Shown piece by piece: positions 13,651-27,289 of a DNA stretch of 64,000 nucleotides. Both the position numbers and the translations under genes were made by a program. The notes under the pieces are model-generated. The model saw nothing but the letters and a program-made list of their open reading frames with translations. It ran no database searches and had not been told where the DNA came from. Within the stretch, counting starts at the first letter, position 1; each line of letters opens with the position of its first letter. This stretch comes from Welwitschia mirabilis (lineage: Eukaryota; Gnetophyta; Gnetopsida; Welwitschiales): contig JBOZIK010000001.1 of assembly GCA_051453625.1 (NCBI GenBank), forward strand, positions 279,691,675-279,755,674, read 5' to 3'.

Positions 13651-14443
13651 CCATCTTAAGACATATTTAGGGGACTTAAATAAATGATTAAATAATATTA
13701 ATATTAGAAAAATTATTTTACTATGCATGATAAATGTTATCCATAAGAGAAAGTACCACGTAAGATTAATTTATTATCAAGATAATTTACTAATCATAAA
13801 AAGATTTTACATATAAGTTATTCAATTTAGATTTCAAATGGCATGAATATAGTTATATATAGAATGGATCATATTACATTAAAATGTTAAAAAAATAGAA
13901 TAATATAAAATATATTATAAAGTTAATACAATAATCATCTAAACCCTAGTAATACATTAAAGGAAATAACTCTAACTATTAAATACAAAAGAAAATTTTA
14001 AATGAACTATTACATTATAAGTAATCACAATTGCATTAATAGTGAATTAAAAAATAAGATCCATTACTGAAAACACTACATCAAATTAATAATCAATTTA
14101 AAAGTAAGTCCATAGACTTAGTAAGGTAGATACCTTATAAAATAATCAATTATAGCCTTATCTTACAAGAAAAAAGTCTTATAACCTCATGAGGAAATAG
14201 ATGATCATTATAATCATGGAAAATGTAAATCTTACAAAGGTCATTTAAAGATAGAACAGAGTGAATACAATGTATCATAATGAAATATGAAATAGAATCC
14301 TTAAGGAATTTTATGCTTATATAACTAAGGATTATATTTTTGTTTATAATTTTACATATTGGGTATGTTGACATACATGAAATCATATTATGATTAATTT
14401 TCTCGGCATCATGATTAATCAAGTAAAACTTTTTTCCCCCTCT

Positions 14444-16153
14444 CTAGAATGTTGATGGTACCAAGGATGAAGTAGTAGAACTAGTCTTATTTGGTTCTTT
14501 ACATAGACCAAAGACTTGGTATTTAAGTATGATCTATAAAATAAATAAAATCCAACTATCAATAACATTAAAAACTAATTTAGTAATTATAAGGATTAAA
14601 CTTAATTAATGATAATTGAATGTTAAACATGATAGTTAAAAGATATTCTATGTACTAAGGTTTATAGAGAAAAATGTATAAAATTAGACATGTAAATAGG
14701 TTTGTTTTAGGATCATAAGAAGATCCTTTCAAAGCCCTTTAATATGTAGAAATCTTGCACTATATCATGGGAAAAAACCTAATGCAATGTTAGTACTATG
14801 TAAGATAATTTTAATGCAGTGAGTGTCTATGAACTTCTATATCTATATAAACATTTTTACCTTTTAACAGAATTTAACAAATCAAAGAGCCACACACTAT
14901 ACAAATACCATTATTAGTATGAAATGATGTTAAGAGAATCCATCATGAATAAATCCAACATGATCAAAGAAGATCATCCTCTAGAGTAACAATGTTACAA
15001 TGTCCAAGAAACTTATCCTTGTTAAAGTAGTTATCATCATAAGTATGTAATAAATAGTTTACCTTTCCATGTTTGTCTTTGACCATTAAATAAAAAAATC
15101 TTTTTTTGTTCTTTTTAAACAAGAGGTACCCCTTTTTTTTTGCTTTAGATGGAAATCATCTTCAACGATTCTATTGAGAGGAGTCCAATTCTCTTGATTT
15201 GATCCCAATATCATAAATCAAGAATCCCTGCAATACCATAAAAATACATTACAATTCCTTGTGGAATAAAGATAATTTATTGAGATGATAAAATCCAACA
15301 TTTTGGAAAGATAGTGTTAGATTTGGCAAGAGAGTTTTAGAACTCTCTTTGAGATTTTTTCCACTAGGGCCTAGAAAATCGACATTGAACATGCTTTTTA
15401 TATTTGGGTCTTTTACTAGTAAGCCTTGATAAGATTTTCAGATGGCATAATTACATTCATTATAAGTTGGTTATTGGTTTCTTTTCTTATTTTGACCTTA
15501 ATTTTCATATAAAGCCTTAGCCTTAAATGAAAATCCACTAGTATAAGAANNNNNNNNNNNNNNNNNNNNNNNNNNNNNNNNNNNNNNNNNNNNNNNNNNN
15601 NNNNNNNNNNNNNNNNNNNNNNNNNNNNNNNNNNNNNNNNNNNNNNNNNNNNNNNNNNNNNNNNNNNNNNNNNNNNNNNNNNNNNNNNNNNNNNNNNNNN
15701 NNNNNNNNNNNNNNNNNNNNNNNNNNNNNNNNNNNNNNNNNNNNNNNNNNNNNNNNNNNNNNNNNNNNNNNNNNNNNNNNNNNNNNNNNNNNNNNNNNNN
15801 NNNNNNNNNNNNNNNNNNNNNNNNNNNNNNNNNNNNNNNNNNNNNNNNNNNNNNNNNNNNNNNNNNNNNNNNNNNNNNNNNNNNNNNNNNNNNNNNNNNN
15901 NNNNNNNNNNNNNNNNNNNNNNNNNNNNNNNNNNNNNNNNNNNNNNNNNNNNNNNNNNNNNNNNNNNNNNNNNNNNNNNNNNNNNNNNNNNNNNNNNNNN
16001 NNNNNNNNNNNNNNNNNNNNNNNNNNNNNNNNNNNNNNNNNNNNNNNNNNNNNNNNNNNTTATATCCTGAATATGCCAACTGCTTTATCATAGCCCATGA
16101 ACACAAAGGTACTAACACTAGTTACTAACATTTCATAACCCTAATATTTGATA
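14444..16153 (-). repeat. inverted-repeat arm B2
   Basis: Reverse-complement partner of B1 and same-orientation copy of A2. It is lengthened by the 15090-15460 segment and by the gap. Pairing with the outer flank of A1/B1 continues past 16153 to about 16300, which unit 1's A2 arm lacks. Confidence 0.7.
15550..16059. other. assembly gap (510 N)
   Basis: Run of N. The paralogous position in unit 1 (about 12040-12052) has only about a dozen bases, so either the gap length is overestimated or it hides an insertion. Confidence 0.95.
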
Positions 16154-16300
16154 AGATAATTAACTAGATTAATAAGGGTTTAATTTTTTAGCCTTTTAAT
16201 ATAATACTTCAATATTTTCTAATGTAACATTAAGTTAATCCAAGAAACATGATGGCTTTGTATTTTTATATGTCTGTATAATAAAGATTTCTCTAAAGAC

Positions 16301-17786
16301 AAACCTCATTACATGTGGCAAAAAATGTCTCATTAGGTTTAACTTTATTTTTGAATTCTAAGAAGACATATTTAAATCCTCAAGATGTCTTTATAATGAA
16401 AAGATGTTTTTAAGAAGATATATGTCTTCATAGAAATTACTAAAATTGATAGTAGAGATATTTAATATTTTAAATATGTTTTTAAAGTCTACAATCATCT
16501 TTGACACTAAAGAAATCATTTGTACAAGTTCAACAATTAATAGTAGATGCCTTTGATTCTTATAGATGTTTATGTAGTCATCAAACATCTATGATCTTTG
16601 ATAGATGTTTATCCCATAAGATACTATAAAAATTTCATTCAAATATTAGAAAATCCTCTTTCTCATAATGGAATCCTTTAGCTAAGATGTTTATCTATGC
16701 ATTTAGATTATCAAAAACTCTTTAAAAATGAGTTCAAATCTTGAAACCATTTATCATTTTATTGTATTTTAACAAATATGGTAATTTTTCACTTCTTTTC
16801 ATGAAATAAAAAAATAAACCATCAAATTCTTGAGACATGGATTAAATCTAGAGTTAAAGAATGAAGAATGAGCAAGCTTAAATTAGTAATAATAATAAAA
16901 TATGTTTGATATTTGAAGTTGAAATGAAGCATGCATGAATATTTCAAGTAAAAATGAGGTATAAGTAAAGAAATAAGAAATTAATTCTTTAATATGGTAG
17001 CATTTCATTATTCTCTTTTAAGAGGTATCTCCTTGTAAAATGTTCCTTATAACATGCTTTTATAATTTAAGTGGATGGCATTTCATTCCATCTTATTAAA
17101 TTTGGAATAACTCCCCTTAAATTTTTTTTAAAATGTAATACATGTTGATACAACATAAAAATAACAGACTATTTAACTAATTGAAATAAAGAGTACAAAT
17201 AATAAACATGAGATAATATTAGTCACATAAAACCATACATTATGAGAATACCTCCTTTGGGATAATATGATTATAGTTAGTATCTTCAATTTGAATTAAG
17301 CTCATCCTTGAGAAGAAATTATTCATCTTAAATGGATCTAACCTCTCTATCATGAGATTTACACATTACTTTTTAAGATGAGATGTATTTAAGCCTTAAA
17401 ATTCCCTCATTGAATTTGTTCTTTATGAAATAGTATGTAATTTTAATGTACTTTGACTTCTTATGAAAACTATGCTAGGAAACAAGAGTGCCAAAAAATA
17501 TAGAGCATAAGACTTCTAAAAATGTAAATTTTATTTCTCTTTTTTCTTATTTAAATAAAGAGCTTGCTTAAATAAATAATCACATTACTAATATTTTTTC
17601 AAATTCCTAGTGTGGGATCATGATATGTACTAGCCTTAGAAATTCCCCCCTCAATGTGGAAATATGCTCTCTTCTAAAGGAAAAACTAAGTGTCTAAGGG
17701 AAAAGCTTGGGAATGCAGCCTATAATAAACCCTTTGGAAATGAGTTGTCATGTGAGGGAATTACTTAGTGAAAGAAGCAATCAATT
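16301..17786. other. AT-rich DNA with no recognised gene
   Basis: No conserved motif was found. The minus-strand 65-codon frame at 16391-16588 is low-complexity and not supported as a gene. Confidence 0.4.
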
Positions 17787-17926
17787 TACTACTACACATC
17801 TCATATTAGATAGGCTTATTATGTGCATTACACATCCTATAATCCTAGGCCAAAAATGTACTACATGTCTTGCAGTACTAGGTCATATTTGTAATACACA
17901 TTCCATAGTACTAAGATTAGATGTGA
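17787..17926. repeat. degenerate ~35-bp tandem repeat, about four units
   Basis: Successive units share a core of TACACAT or TACATGT followed about 13 bases later by CCTAGG, ACTAGG or ACTAAG. The period is about 35 bases. The 79-codon frame over it (17707-17946) is a by-product of the repeat. Confidence 0.55.
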
Positions 17927-17946
17927 TTTCAATCAGAGAATCATAA

Positions 17947-18879
17947 GTTAAATGAAGCCCATAATGTATAATAAATGAGTTGGACTCACCTCATTATCGA
18001 TTCAATATTGAATTGAAAATACTAGAACTTCTCCTAACTAAGTATCTTTGTTTGAGCAGCAGTTATTGGATTTATCATTAAATGATGTATTAGCATAATA
18101 ACTTCATTTCATATGAGTTTCTTAATTTTATGGACCAACTCCAATGTACCACTTTCTACAAGAGCATAGTATTCTTCATTCATGACTTGACCCATTCATT
18201 GTATAGAATGATGTCTTTCAAAGAAGTTGGTTTACAATCAAAAGTTAAGTGAAGGTTGTCAACATCATTATCATGAGTTGTATGCAAGCAATGTTTGGTT
18301 TTAATTTTACCCTTTTCATCATTATGGACATCTTGAAAAGTAGACTGTAAATAAGTACTTCAAGTCACTGAGGAATAGTTTCAACTTCTTTGATTAAAGA
18401 ACCTGTTGAATTGCTTTTGAAACCATAATTAAGAATGTTTAGAGTATCAAATTGTGTAATTTTATAGGTTGCACAAAAGTCATACCAATAGAAGGAACTA
18501 GAGTAGGACTAGTAGCTACATCTCCACCTTAACTATAGGATATTGAGCATTTAAGATGGTTACTGAATTAGATGAATCTTGAAGCTTTAAAAGGTCAAGC
18601 TGAGAATCAGTGTTTGTAATCTCTAAAAGGATGTCGACATAAGAAACAATGATCTCCTAAAAATTTTCCCTCAAGTTCTAGGATGAGGATCTCCTAAAAA
18701 GAATTGCCTCATAATTTAGAGAACTAATTAAACTAGATGAAATAACTAATTAAACTAAATGTATTAAGGTTGAAAAAAAGCGTACATTACAGGGGAAAAA
18801 GGACATGAAAGGAAATAATATAGAAAGAGGCAAATAGAGATTAAAGGCAAGCAAAAACAAACATACTCCTCTATAGAAA
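17947..18879. other. no gene recognised
   Basis: Stops are frequent in every frame. It may contain the decayed ORF1 of the following L1, but no zinc-knuckle or ORF1 motif was seen. Confidence 0.35.
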
Positions 18880-21800
18880 ATCAAGGCATAACCAAAATGA
18901 ATGCTAATGATTAAAAATATAGTGGCATATCCTAAAGAAAAGAAAGATAAAGAAAATCATGATAACAATTCATTTCAACAACTACATCTAATGAAAGAGG
19001 AAGAATATATCCCCCAATCTGATAAACAGATAAACAAAGAGAAGCCAAGTAAGGTTGAAAGTCATATGAAAAGAAGGCCTAGCAATAGAGTGCTAAGAGA
19101 TAGAAAAGTAAAAAAAAAAATGTGGTAAATAGTTTCGAGGTAACTATTAAGGATACATTGAAAAACGGTCAAGGATCATCTTAGAAGAGGCTTAAACAAA
19201 CCTGAAGAAGTGTCGAAATCGTAAGGGTTTAGGAACTTCCTATAAAAAAGAAAAACTTTAAGAGATTTAATTAACAAATATAATATAAATTTAGTTTATT
19301 TATAGGAGATGAAAATGCATAACAACATAACATTAAGTCATTTTTGATATCATGAAACAAATTTGCTAAGACAGTGCAAGGGAATTTAGAGGGTATTATG
19401 ATCTTAATAAAAAAGAAAGTAGAGCTAATTCATAATACTAGATACCATCTAATTATATATCTTAAGAATAAATACTAAATCATAACAAATGTTTACAATC
19501 CACAGAATAATAGAGAGAAAGACTTAATGCTAAACAAATTATTGAATTTAGTTGAGAATAAAACAAAATAGATAGTTATTAGGGACTGTAACTAGTAACC
19601 TCATAGATAGGAAAAAAAACAATGGGCAAAAATTGGAACAACAAAGGATCTAAGATTATTAAGGACTTTATTATAAAAGAAAATATTTTAAACATTCCAA
19701 TTATAAGATGCAAATTTACATGTTCAATACAAGAGCTAAAGAAAATCAAATAATGTCCAGAATCAATAGGATTTTAATAGAAAAGAAAATAATCAAAATT
19801 ACAATTAAGGCTTAGGGCCTAAATAGAATGGCTTTAAACCATAGACCCATCAAATTTAGAATCAATATGATAATGCTCCCAAGGTCCTCCTTTAAGATGG
19901 AAAAATTCCAAATCATGATGGAGGAGACCAAGAATGTGATTAAAAAAAATTGGAACGATGATGAAAGTAATAGTTACATTTCTATATAGGGGCTTAAATG
20001 CTCTCAAAGCTCATCTTAGAGGACTGAGATAGAAATATAAAGATAGGTTTAAGCACAAGAGGGAGTTGGAGTAAGAGTTATAAAATATTTAAATAAAAGA
20101 AAAATGCGGGAGAGACTAGGATAGTCTGTGGGCCAAAGAGTGTAGATGTCTCCAAGAATTACAAGAAATAGCCTTAGATAAAAAACATTATTAGAGAAAA
20201 AGATCTAAAATCAAGTTGCTACAAAAAGGAGACAAGCACATTAAATCCCTTTTTTACCAAACTAATTAACAGAGAATAGATAACATAATTAGGAAGCTCA
20301 CTACTAGAGACTAAGTTCTTGAAGATGGAAAGGTAATTACTACAGAAATGCAGCCATATCTTAAAAGCATTTTGGAACGAGAGGATATCATCCCCGATCT
20401 TATTTAGGTAAAAAAGAGAATTTTAAACAAGGATAATTCAAATATAAACAAGCTAATAAGTAGAGAATAAGTGCAAACAACAATTCAATCAATGAAAAAT
20501 AATAGAGATTTAAGTTCAAATGGGTGGCTAGTAAAATTATCCAAGGCATATTTCTATATCACAGGGGATAACTTACATGTTCTCATGTATGAAATCTTTA
20601 AAAACATGTACATCCTAATTGATATGAATAGGACCTAGGTAGTTTTTATCCCAAAAAAAAGAGATGCAAACAGACTAGATAATTATAGGTCTATAGGGAT
20701 ATGCAATGTGATATACAAAATCTTTACAAAAATAATGGTAGGCCATATCACCCCTCTATTATCCAAGGTAATTTCTAAGAGTCAAGCTGGCTTCATCTGA
20801 TCCAGATACATTTAAGATAAAATTCTTTTTGACTTATGATATCATTAATTCTGTTAGGTAACATAGGTTTCCTTTACTTCTAACTAAACTAGATATAGCT
20901 AAAGCATATGATTTAATAAGCTAGGAATCTTTAGTAGTTATCCTAAGGAAAACTAGCTTCAACTTAGATATCACTAAGCTTTGGCAATACATGAAAGCCT
21001 GATTCAAATTCTATGTAGAGATAAGTAGCAGTAGATTAAAATTCTTCTCAATAGTATGTGGACTAAGGTAGGGAAACCCTTATCTCTATATTTCTATTTA
21101 TCTGTACTAAATGTTCTATAGGAAATTCTCAAAAGGAATGCAGTCTTAAGGATAAAATTGGAAACCAAACATTCATCAATAACTACCATGTAGATGATAT
21201 AATCATAATGATTCAAGTCTTTAGTCGATAAGCTAGAGCTATAAAAACTACCATGAATCTTTTTGACAAGGTTATAGAACTAAATACTAACTAGAACAAG
21301 TCTAAAATTCACATCATCGGTAGAAGCACTAGGAAGACGAGCAATATCATTAGAATGTTACAAGCCAAGCTAAGAGATCTATAGGACATATATCTAAGAA
21401 TTCCTATTAGAAATTGGCATATATTCCTAACCTAAATATTTATTTAAGAAAAAATTCAGAGGAAATGCAACACTTTGTTAAGTAAGTTTCTCTCCTTAAA
21501 AGCTAAGATTATCTTAGTAAAGACTTTTCTAAGCACTTCATTTAGATATATAGCATCCTTGATCACTCCCTTTCCCCAAGTATATAATCAAAAAAATCCA
21601 TAAGATGCTAAAGGAATTTATCTATTCTAGAGGGAAGGATAGAAATCACATCCATATATATAAAAAGGACTTAATATCTCATCTTAGGAATGCCAAAGTT
21701 TGGGAATACATAATTATGAAGATTACTTACTTACGGGAGCTCATAAAATAATCAAGAGATTACTTGCTAGAGGGCAACCATGGAGTAACCTCATCAATCA

Positions 21801-22720
21801 CAAATACCCATCTTAAACAATAATTGGAGGGGAGTTATATCTTTAGACGCATTTATCAAGAGCTAGAAGAAAATTAACTAAATTAGGCATGACCAATAAA
21901 GCATAACAAAATCCATCTTAGTAAAAAAATATGACAAAGATAAAGAAGGGAAGATTTTAGTGGAAGTAAATCCTTAATAAAATAAAGATTTTCCACTTAC
22001 TTAAAGACCATAATAGGGTTTTAATAAGAGATCAACTCATGAAATAAGGCATGCAAGTTTCTGCTACATGCTCGATTTGTCAATCACATCAAGAAGATAA
22101 TCACCACATTTTTCATAAATGAAAATGGAGTATAAGCTTATTAAAATTAATGATAAGTTAGTATGCAACAAAACAGGATCCCACTTAATGGAAAATAGAA
22201 TGGATTTGGATAATGTGGTAGATTTAGAATACTAGAAACCACATAATTCTTAATAATGCCCCTCACCCCATCCTTATTAAAATGGCTAGAAGGATTCAAT
22301 TATACCACTTGAAAATTCAGGTAGCAATGGAAACTATACCAACATATGAACCAGTGAATCCAAGCCTTTTAGAAGGCTACTTGAAACTTTGAAGTAAGGT
22401 GTAAGCTATCAGATGGGAGGTGTTGCTATACAAATTAAAAGGGAAGCTCGATAGTGATATCGTCCCTTTCCTTAGGTGTTTAAAAGGAAGAAAGACCACT
22501 TTTAGAAAAATTCCTATTAATCTTACTGGAGAAGCACTAGATTAATTTTTAGAAATTCTAGTAGAAGGGGAGGAGATTCTCCTCAAATGTAAGGATAGAT
22601 AGAGATCTTTCAGTTCTTTCTAATTGGTATTCTTAAGCTCTCTAGTGGACATATTAGGAGGAAAGTGCTCCTATTCCAGTGGGGAGTGGGGGTCAAATTA
22701 GTTAACAAGTATTTTATTCA
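18880..22720 (+). mobile_element. L1-type LINE, decayed, plus strand (LINE-A)
   Basis: The order of remnants matches plant L1 ORF2. A basic linker frame lies at 18901-19128. Endonuclease-like remnants follow at 19500-19950, including an NHRPIKF segment comparable with the SDH box. Reverse transcriptase follows: DNYRSIGICNVIYKIF from 20678, then SKSQAGFI, LDIAKAYDLI and the catalytic box YHVDD at 21184-21198, where family members normally have FADD. Next comes the C-terminal thumb-like region (LSLKAKIILVKTF) and a zinc-ribbon-like segment (CSICQSHQEDNHHIFHK) near 22070. The last part (RNHIILNNAPHP) is homologous to LINE-E at 61.9-63.1 kb. Many in-frame TAG/TAA stops at former Q or W codons make it inactive. 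No target-site duplication or poly(A) tail was found. Confidence 0.85.
20480..21300 (+). pseudogene. LINE-A reverse transcriptase domain, inactivated
   Basis: This is the RVT_1-type domain of the L1. Motifs in order are VFIPKKRDANRLDNYRSIG, ISKSQAGFI, KLDIAKAYDLIS followed by a stop where tryptophan is usual, and YHVDDIIIM. The alanine-to-valine change in the catalytic box and the tryptophan-to-stop change are both C-to-T or G-to-A transitions. In life the enzyme would copy the element's RNA at a nicked chromosomal target. This copy cannot encode a product. Confidence 0.85.
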
Positions 22721-22839
22721 ATCATGTTGTTGCTCAAAACTTACCAAATTACATTTTGTTTTTTTAAAGCCCTAGATCTAGGGCACTTATCAACTTTCCA
22801 TACTTCTTTATTTAAAATTTAAGAAAAAAAGATACTAGT

Positions 22840-23110
22840 CAATACTCTAGCCTCATCATGGCCATCTAGAAAGTTACACAAGATAACGAGGTAAGGAGTA
22901 AGGTCCCCGCCCCTCCTCCAAGATGCAGGGTTATAGAAGAAGCCCAACAACAAAGTGTATAAAGAAGAAAAAAGTAAAAAAAGCCAAAAGTCCTTAAGAG
23001 AAGATAGGGAACAAGCCCAATGTAGCTTAAATGTCAAGGGAGATGACTCTACCACTAAAAGAAAAAGCACAAGAATAGCGAGAGATAATTTCACCCCCTA
23101 AAGAATAGTA
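22840..23110. other. GC-richer block of unknown nature next to LINE-A
   Basis: The block is open in two opposing frames. The minus strand gives a 91-codon hydrophobic frame (22819-23094). The plus strand gives a basic, Q-rich stretch with two stops that contains KRKSTRIARDNF. Neither is recognised. It could be LINE 3' sequence, a basic ORF1-like linker or another insertion. No function is assigned. Confidence 0.3.
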
Positions 23111-24045
23111 TAAATTCACAGAATAGTAACAGGAGTAAGTCTAGTATGAGAAAAGACTGACCAAGCATCCATCAAAGGAGCATTCCACTAAGAAGGAAAA
23201 AATTCCTAAGCCAAATAAGGAGATGAAGCCCCAAAATTAAATAGGCACTAATGCTAAACAATAACATTTGGCTAACCACAAGGACATTAATATGAAACAA
23301 GCCAAAAAGATATCATGTATGCCATAGGGATGAAAACAGTTCCTTTTCTAGTTCTAAGTATCATTAATAGAGTGTCCATAAATATGATTAAAACAAGCTC
23401 TTATAAAAAGGCATTAAGACACCATACAGAAAAGAATAAAATAGGAGTAGAGAAGTTCAAGAAAGTGAAACAAGCCTTTGAGGTTATGGTAAATGAAAAG
23501 GGTAGGTTCTTGGTCCAGCATCATCATAGTAATTTGTTTCCAATTTGTAAGGGATATTAATCTCTTATAATCTTAGGTTCAGTTTAGTATTCTCTTTTAT
23601 TTTCATTTAATAGTATCCAACATAGGACAAGGGTGTAATCACTCCAATTTTATAGTTAATCTCTCTTGACTATTTATAGCATTTCATATAAGCCAGGTTT
23701 TATGGCTTAGTTATGCCAGAATTCCTTTTTTTGGGGGACAATTTTGCTCCCATTACCTATCGATGCTACTAGCTAATATATTTCAATTGCGATTATTTCA
23801 ATAAGAAAAGGAAAAATTAAAAAAAGACACACATCAAGTAAAAATAATAAAGATAAGGTAATATTGGTTATATCAAATACAAATTATGACAGTATGCATT
23901 TGCATCTTGAAAATGCATGTTCATCTTCTTTAATAAACCTATCATCAGATATTTTCCTTTTTTTTAGTTAGAATTAGATTAGTAATGTAGTTACAAACTA
24001 AGCCAAATTCTCTCCAATCAAGTATTAACCATTTTCCAACAAGTA
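23111..24045. other. no recognised gene; short frame at 23315-23560
   Basis: A plus-strand 81-codon frame at 23315-23560 contains a charged segment (EKFKKVKQAFEVMVNEKGR) but has no relative that I recognise. The rest is AT-rich with no repeat assigned. Confidence 0.3.
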
Positions 24046-24433
24046 CTAAACAAAACTAATTATTCATTAGTTACTACCACTTGTACTTCTCGAAATCTGA
24101 TGGTAAGTGGAATCTGTTAGGTATTGCATTCTCTCATCTCACTATCATATAGGCTTCTTAGAATATAGTGGTAGGTGGAATCTACTAGGATGAAGTCATT
24201 TACTCAAACACTATACACTCTACTGTTTTGTCTTCTAGTAAAATCTGATTACTTTATTTGCTAGTACTTCTTGAGAATCTTCATAATTACTTAATTTTGA
24301 TTCAAATTATGTTTAATTATTTATCTTTAGTTCGTGATGTTAAAAGTGATCAATTTAAGAATTAAACATATAAAAAAAAGCCTAAAACATACTTTGAATC
24401 ATATGGAAAATGTAACAAGTTAGATCCCTATCA
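24046..24433 (-). mobile_element. 3' LTR fragment of an Athila-like element
   Basis: The stretch is a divergent direct copy of 28644-29028. Both share ttattcattag/aattacta, gatggtaagtgg-like, gtggtaggtggaatctac, cttcataattactta and tatggaaaatgtaac-like blocks. On the minus strand it begins TGATAGGG immediately after a polypurine tract. Similarity to the other LTR is lost below about 24046, so this copy is truncated or rearranged. Confidence 0.65.
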
Positions 24434-24435
24434 TA

Positions 24436-24447
24436 ACTCCTCCCTAA
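24436..24447 (-). other. polypurine tract of the Athila-like element
   Basis: The minus strand reads ttagggaggag a few bases before the LTR start. It fits the plus-strand primer site of plant Ty3 elements. Confidence 0.5.
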
Positions 24448-27289
24448 GAATTTGTCAGTCCCTGATAAAAAAAGAGGAAAACAATAGATCAAGTCAACTT
24501 AAAAAGGGAATGAAAAATAAGACTTAAAATATAATTATACTTCTAAACATGTAATTCATTTCATCTATCTCCAATGAAAAAGATATTCAATTTACTTATC
24601 ATATAAATATATGCACCAAACTCAAAATTATGATTTCAGTATATAGAATTCATATGAAGAAATACAAAATAAGACATCTTGGTATATTCCATTAATGTTT
24701 GAAAGATACATAAAAGGTAAGAGCTTAACTATAATAAAGTGAAAACAAGCTAATATAAAATGGAAAAGTAAAATAGAATAGGGTAATTAAGAACTAAAGA
24801 TATTATGAAAATACTAAGTGAATATGGAAAAAGAAAGAAGGATTGAAGTTTCTTTTATTGAAAATTGTAATGATTTTTTAACTAATAAAAAGTATATAAA
24901 CAACTTTGAAATTATCTAAATTAAGGAATAAAAATAAATAAATTTCATTAGAACATATTCTATTTGAAGTTGATCACTTACTAGTAGTCTCTCATTTTCA
25001 ATTAATGATACATGATTTCCAATTAGTAAAATATCACGGTTATGTTTGAATAGCATGTATGAAAATGGCAATGTGCTAATTAAAATTGACATATCATAAC
25101 TATAGTTTTAATTATTAACTTAGAAAGATGGTAATAAATTAATAATACTTGATAATGTAATAATCATAATACACTTTAAGATGTACCTCCTATGAACTTC
25201 TTATTTCTAAACCATTGACTTTGCTTTTATCATAAGTAGTTGATCTCGTCAAATAGGACATAGGCCATTAAACAACTTTACACTTAGTCTAGTAATCCTT
25301 GTGCTAGATTTGAAGTGATTGTCAAAAGTCCTTTCATAATATAAACTAATATTTCATTTTTATTTTAAGAATTCATTTTCTCTTTATTTTTTGTTTTCTA
25401 ATGCTTTTCTTAATTCTTTTTACAAATATGGAAAGCAACTTATGCATTATTAAGTACTAATAACTTATAGCCTTAATAAAAATGAATTTGATAAAAATAC
25501 AAAGTATAAAATATGGAGAAATTAATTAAGCATATTTTCCTCTCTTAGATAAGAGTTCATAGGTCTTTCAATGCCTTTTAATTGGCTAAAATCCAATTGA
25601 TAATACATAAATTACAAATGCATGAAATTATTAAATATATTATGTGATGAAAAGCTAAGTAAAATAAAGTTAATAGATGTTGAAAAAGAGACTATGTGAA
25701 TAATTACATTGACATAAGAATAAGTGATGGACATCCCCTTAATAAAAAAGGGTCCACTAAATTGACTTCTTTAAATAAAATACCATTATTAAAATAAAAT
25801 TGTTATTCCTTTTCTTTGTATTTATTCCAATGCCAAAAATCTAAATAATTTAACATAGTTATTGAATTGTACTTCTCAAAAAATAAGGATCAAGCCATAT
25901 AGAACTCAAATGATAAAATATGAAATGCATACAAACATTCTTTAAAGGAATCAATTAGTCATAAATAATATATTTAAAAAACACCTTGACTATTTAAACT
26001 TCATTGGTCAAATAAAAGATAAAGAATCGATATATTTCATTGGAAAATAATTCCTTATTAAATAGAATGCATCAAGAGTTGGAAGCATAACCTTCATTTA
26101 AAAATTAATACTATAATTGAAAAACACTAACGATACTACTCACAAAGGAAGAATGAATCCAATAAATACTAGGAGATTTCTTATGATAGTTGATTATGGA
26201 CTATTTAACTTGACTAAGAAGTTCCCTAAGATCTAACATCAGACATGGATTTGCATCAAGAAGATAAGTTTTTCCCAGATTCAAAATTCCAAGATATCTC
26301 AAATCATGTTTTTGAAAAGAGTTATCATTAAAGGCATAAATGAAGTAAAATTGGTAATGAAGAAGGGGATATTATTTTTATTTTTTCATGAAAGCTCAAG
26401 TAGAAGAAATAGAGAAACATTCTTAATAGACTTTGAATTATTGTGATTCTTATTGGCTACACTATTTATATTTTCTATTTTATTTTACTTAATCTTCATA
26501 GGTTCTTCCTTATCATCCGTATTTTCATTAGGATTATCATTATTTTATTGAATCACATCATTCTCTAAATTGTTGGATTCAATAAACAGATCATGAATAG
26601 AAATGTACTTATCATCTTCATTATGTAATGGAATATTTTTTTCATATTTCTTGAGTTAACACTTCTTCCTTATATTTCAAAATAGATGGAGGTAATAGTA
26701 TAATATTTTTATACCATCATTATCATCCTCATCATTCGTGTTTAATTACTAAGTCGAATCATTATTGTCCTCATTGTGGCCATCTTCTAAAGGATGGAAT
26801 ATTGGAGATTAATTCAAATTCTCATTTTATATTTCAAATCAAGATTTTTTACCACTTGTTCCTAAGTTCTCTCCATTATTATCAAGGTGTGATGTAGCAA
26901 AAACAGTGGGGTAAGATTGAAAATGTTGCTTTGTTTCATAGGTTTATGTGATAATTTACACTATTTGCACTTTCTTATTGAGACTTTCACTTTAGTATAT
27001 ACATTAATGAAGAGATTGCTAGAGGGAATCTAAATCTTCTTCATAGTTCTTCATGAAAGATGGTTGGGATTCACCAAATTGATTGTATAATCCTTTTCTA
27101 AAGGGGGAAGGATATTCAAGTTCATCATCATACCTAAAAGAAGGCTAAAATGACAAAGGCGAAAAAGAGGAAGAGTAAAACTAGAAAGGTTAAAAAGAGT
27201 AAAGAATTTATTTCCTAGTTTTAAAAACATCCTTCAAAGGCAAATTATTCTTTCTATTAGACAATATTTCTTAAACAAAACAAACCTAC

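Larger units (their letters stand above)
12194..16170. repeat. tandem unit 2 of the ~3.1-kb duplication, with insertion and gap
   Basis: It repeats unit 1 in the same orientation. Arms are at 12818-13650 and 14444-16153. About 350 bases (15090-15460) have no counterpart in unit 1, so they were either inserted here or lost from unit 1. A 510-N gap (15550-16059) interrupts the far end, although unit 1 has only about a dozen bases at that position. Similarity ends at gataagataattaactag near 16170. Confidence 0.75.

Noticed and set aside
15498-16118. 206-codon minus frame
   Set aside because: Made almost entirely of the 510-N gap.
22819-23094. 91-codon hydrophobic minus frame that looks like a small membrane protein
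   Set aside because: The opposite strand has an equally plausible basic reading, there is no homology I recognise, and low-complexity DNA often gives hydrophobic frames. Kept only as a block of unknown nature.
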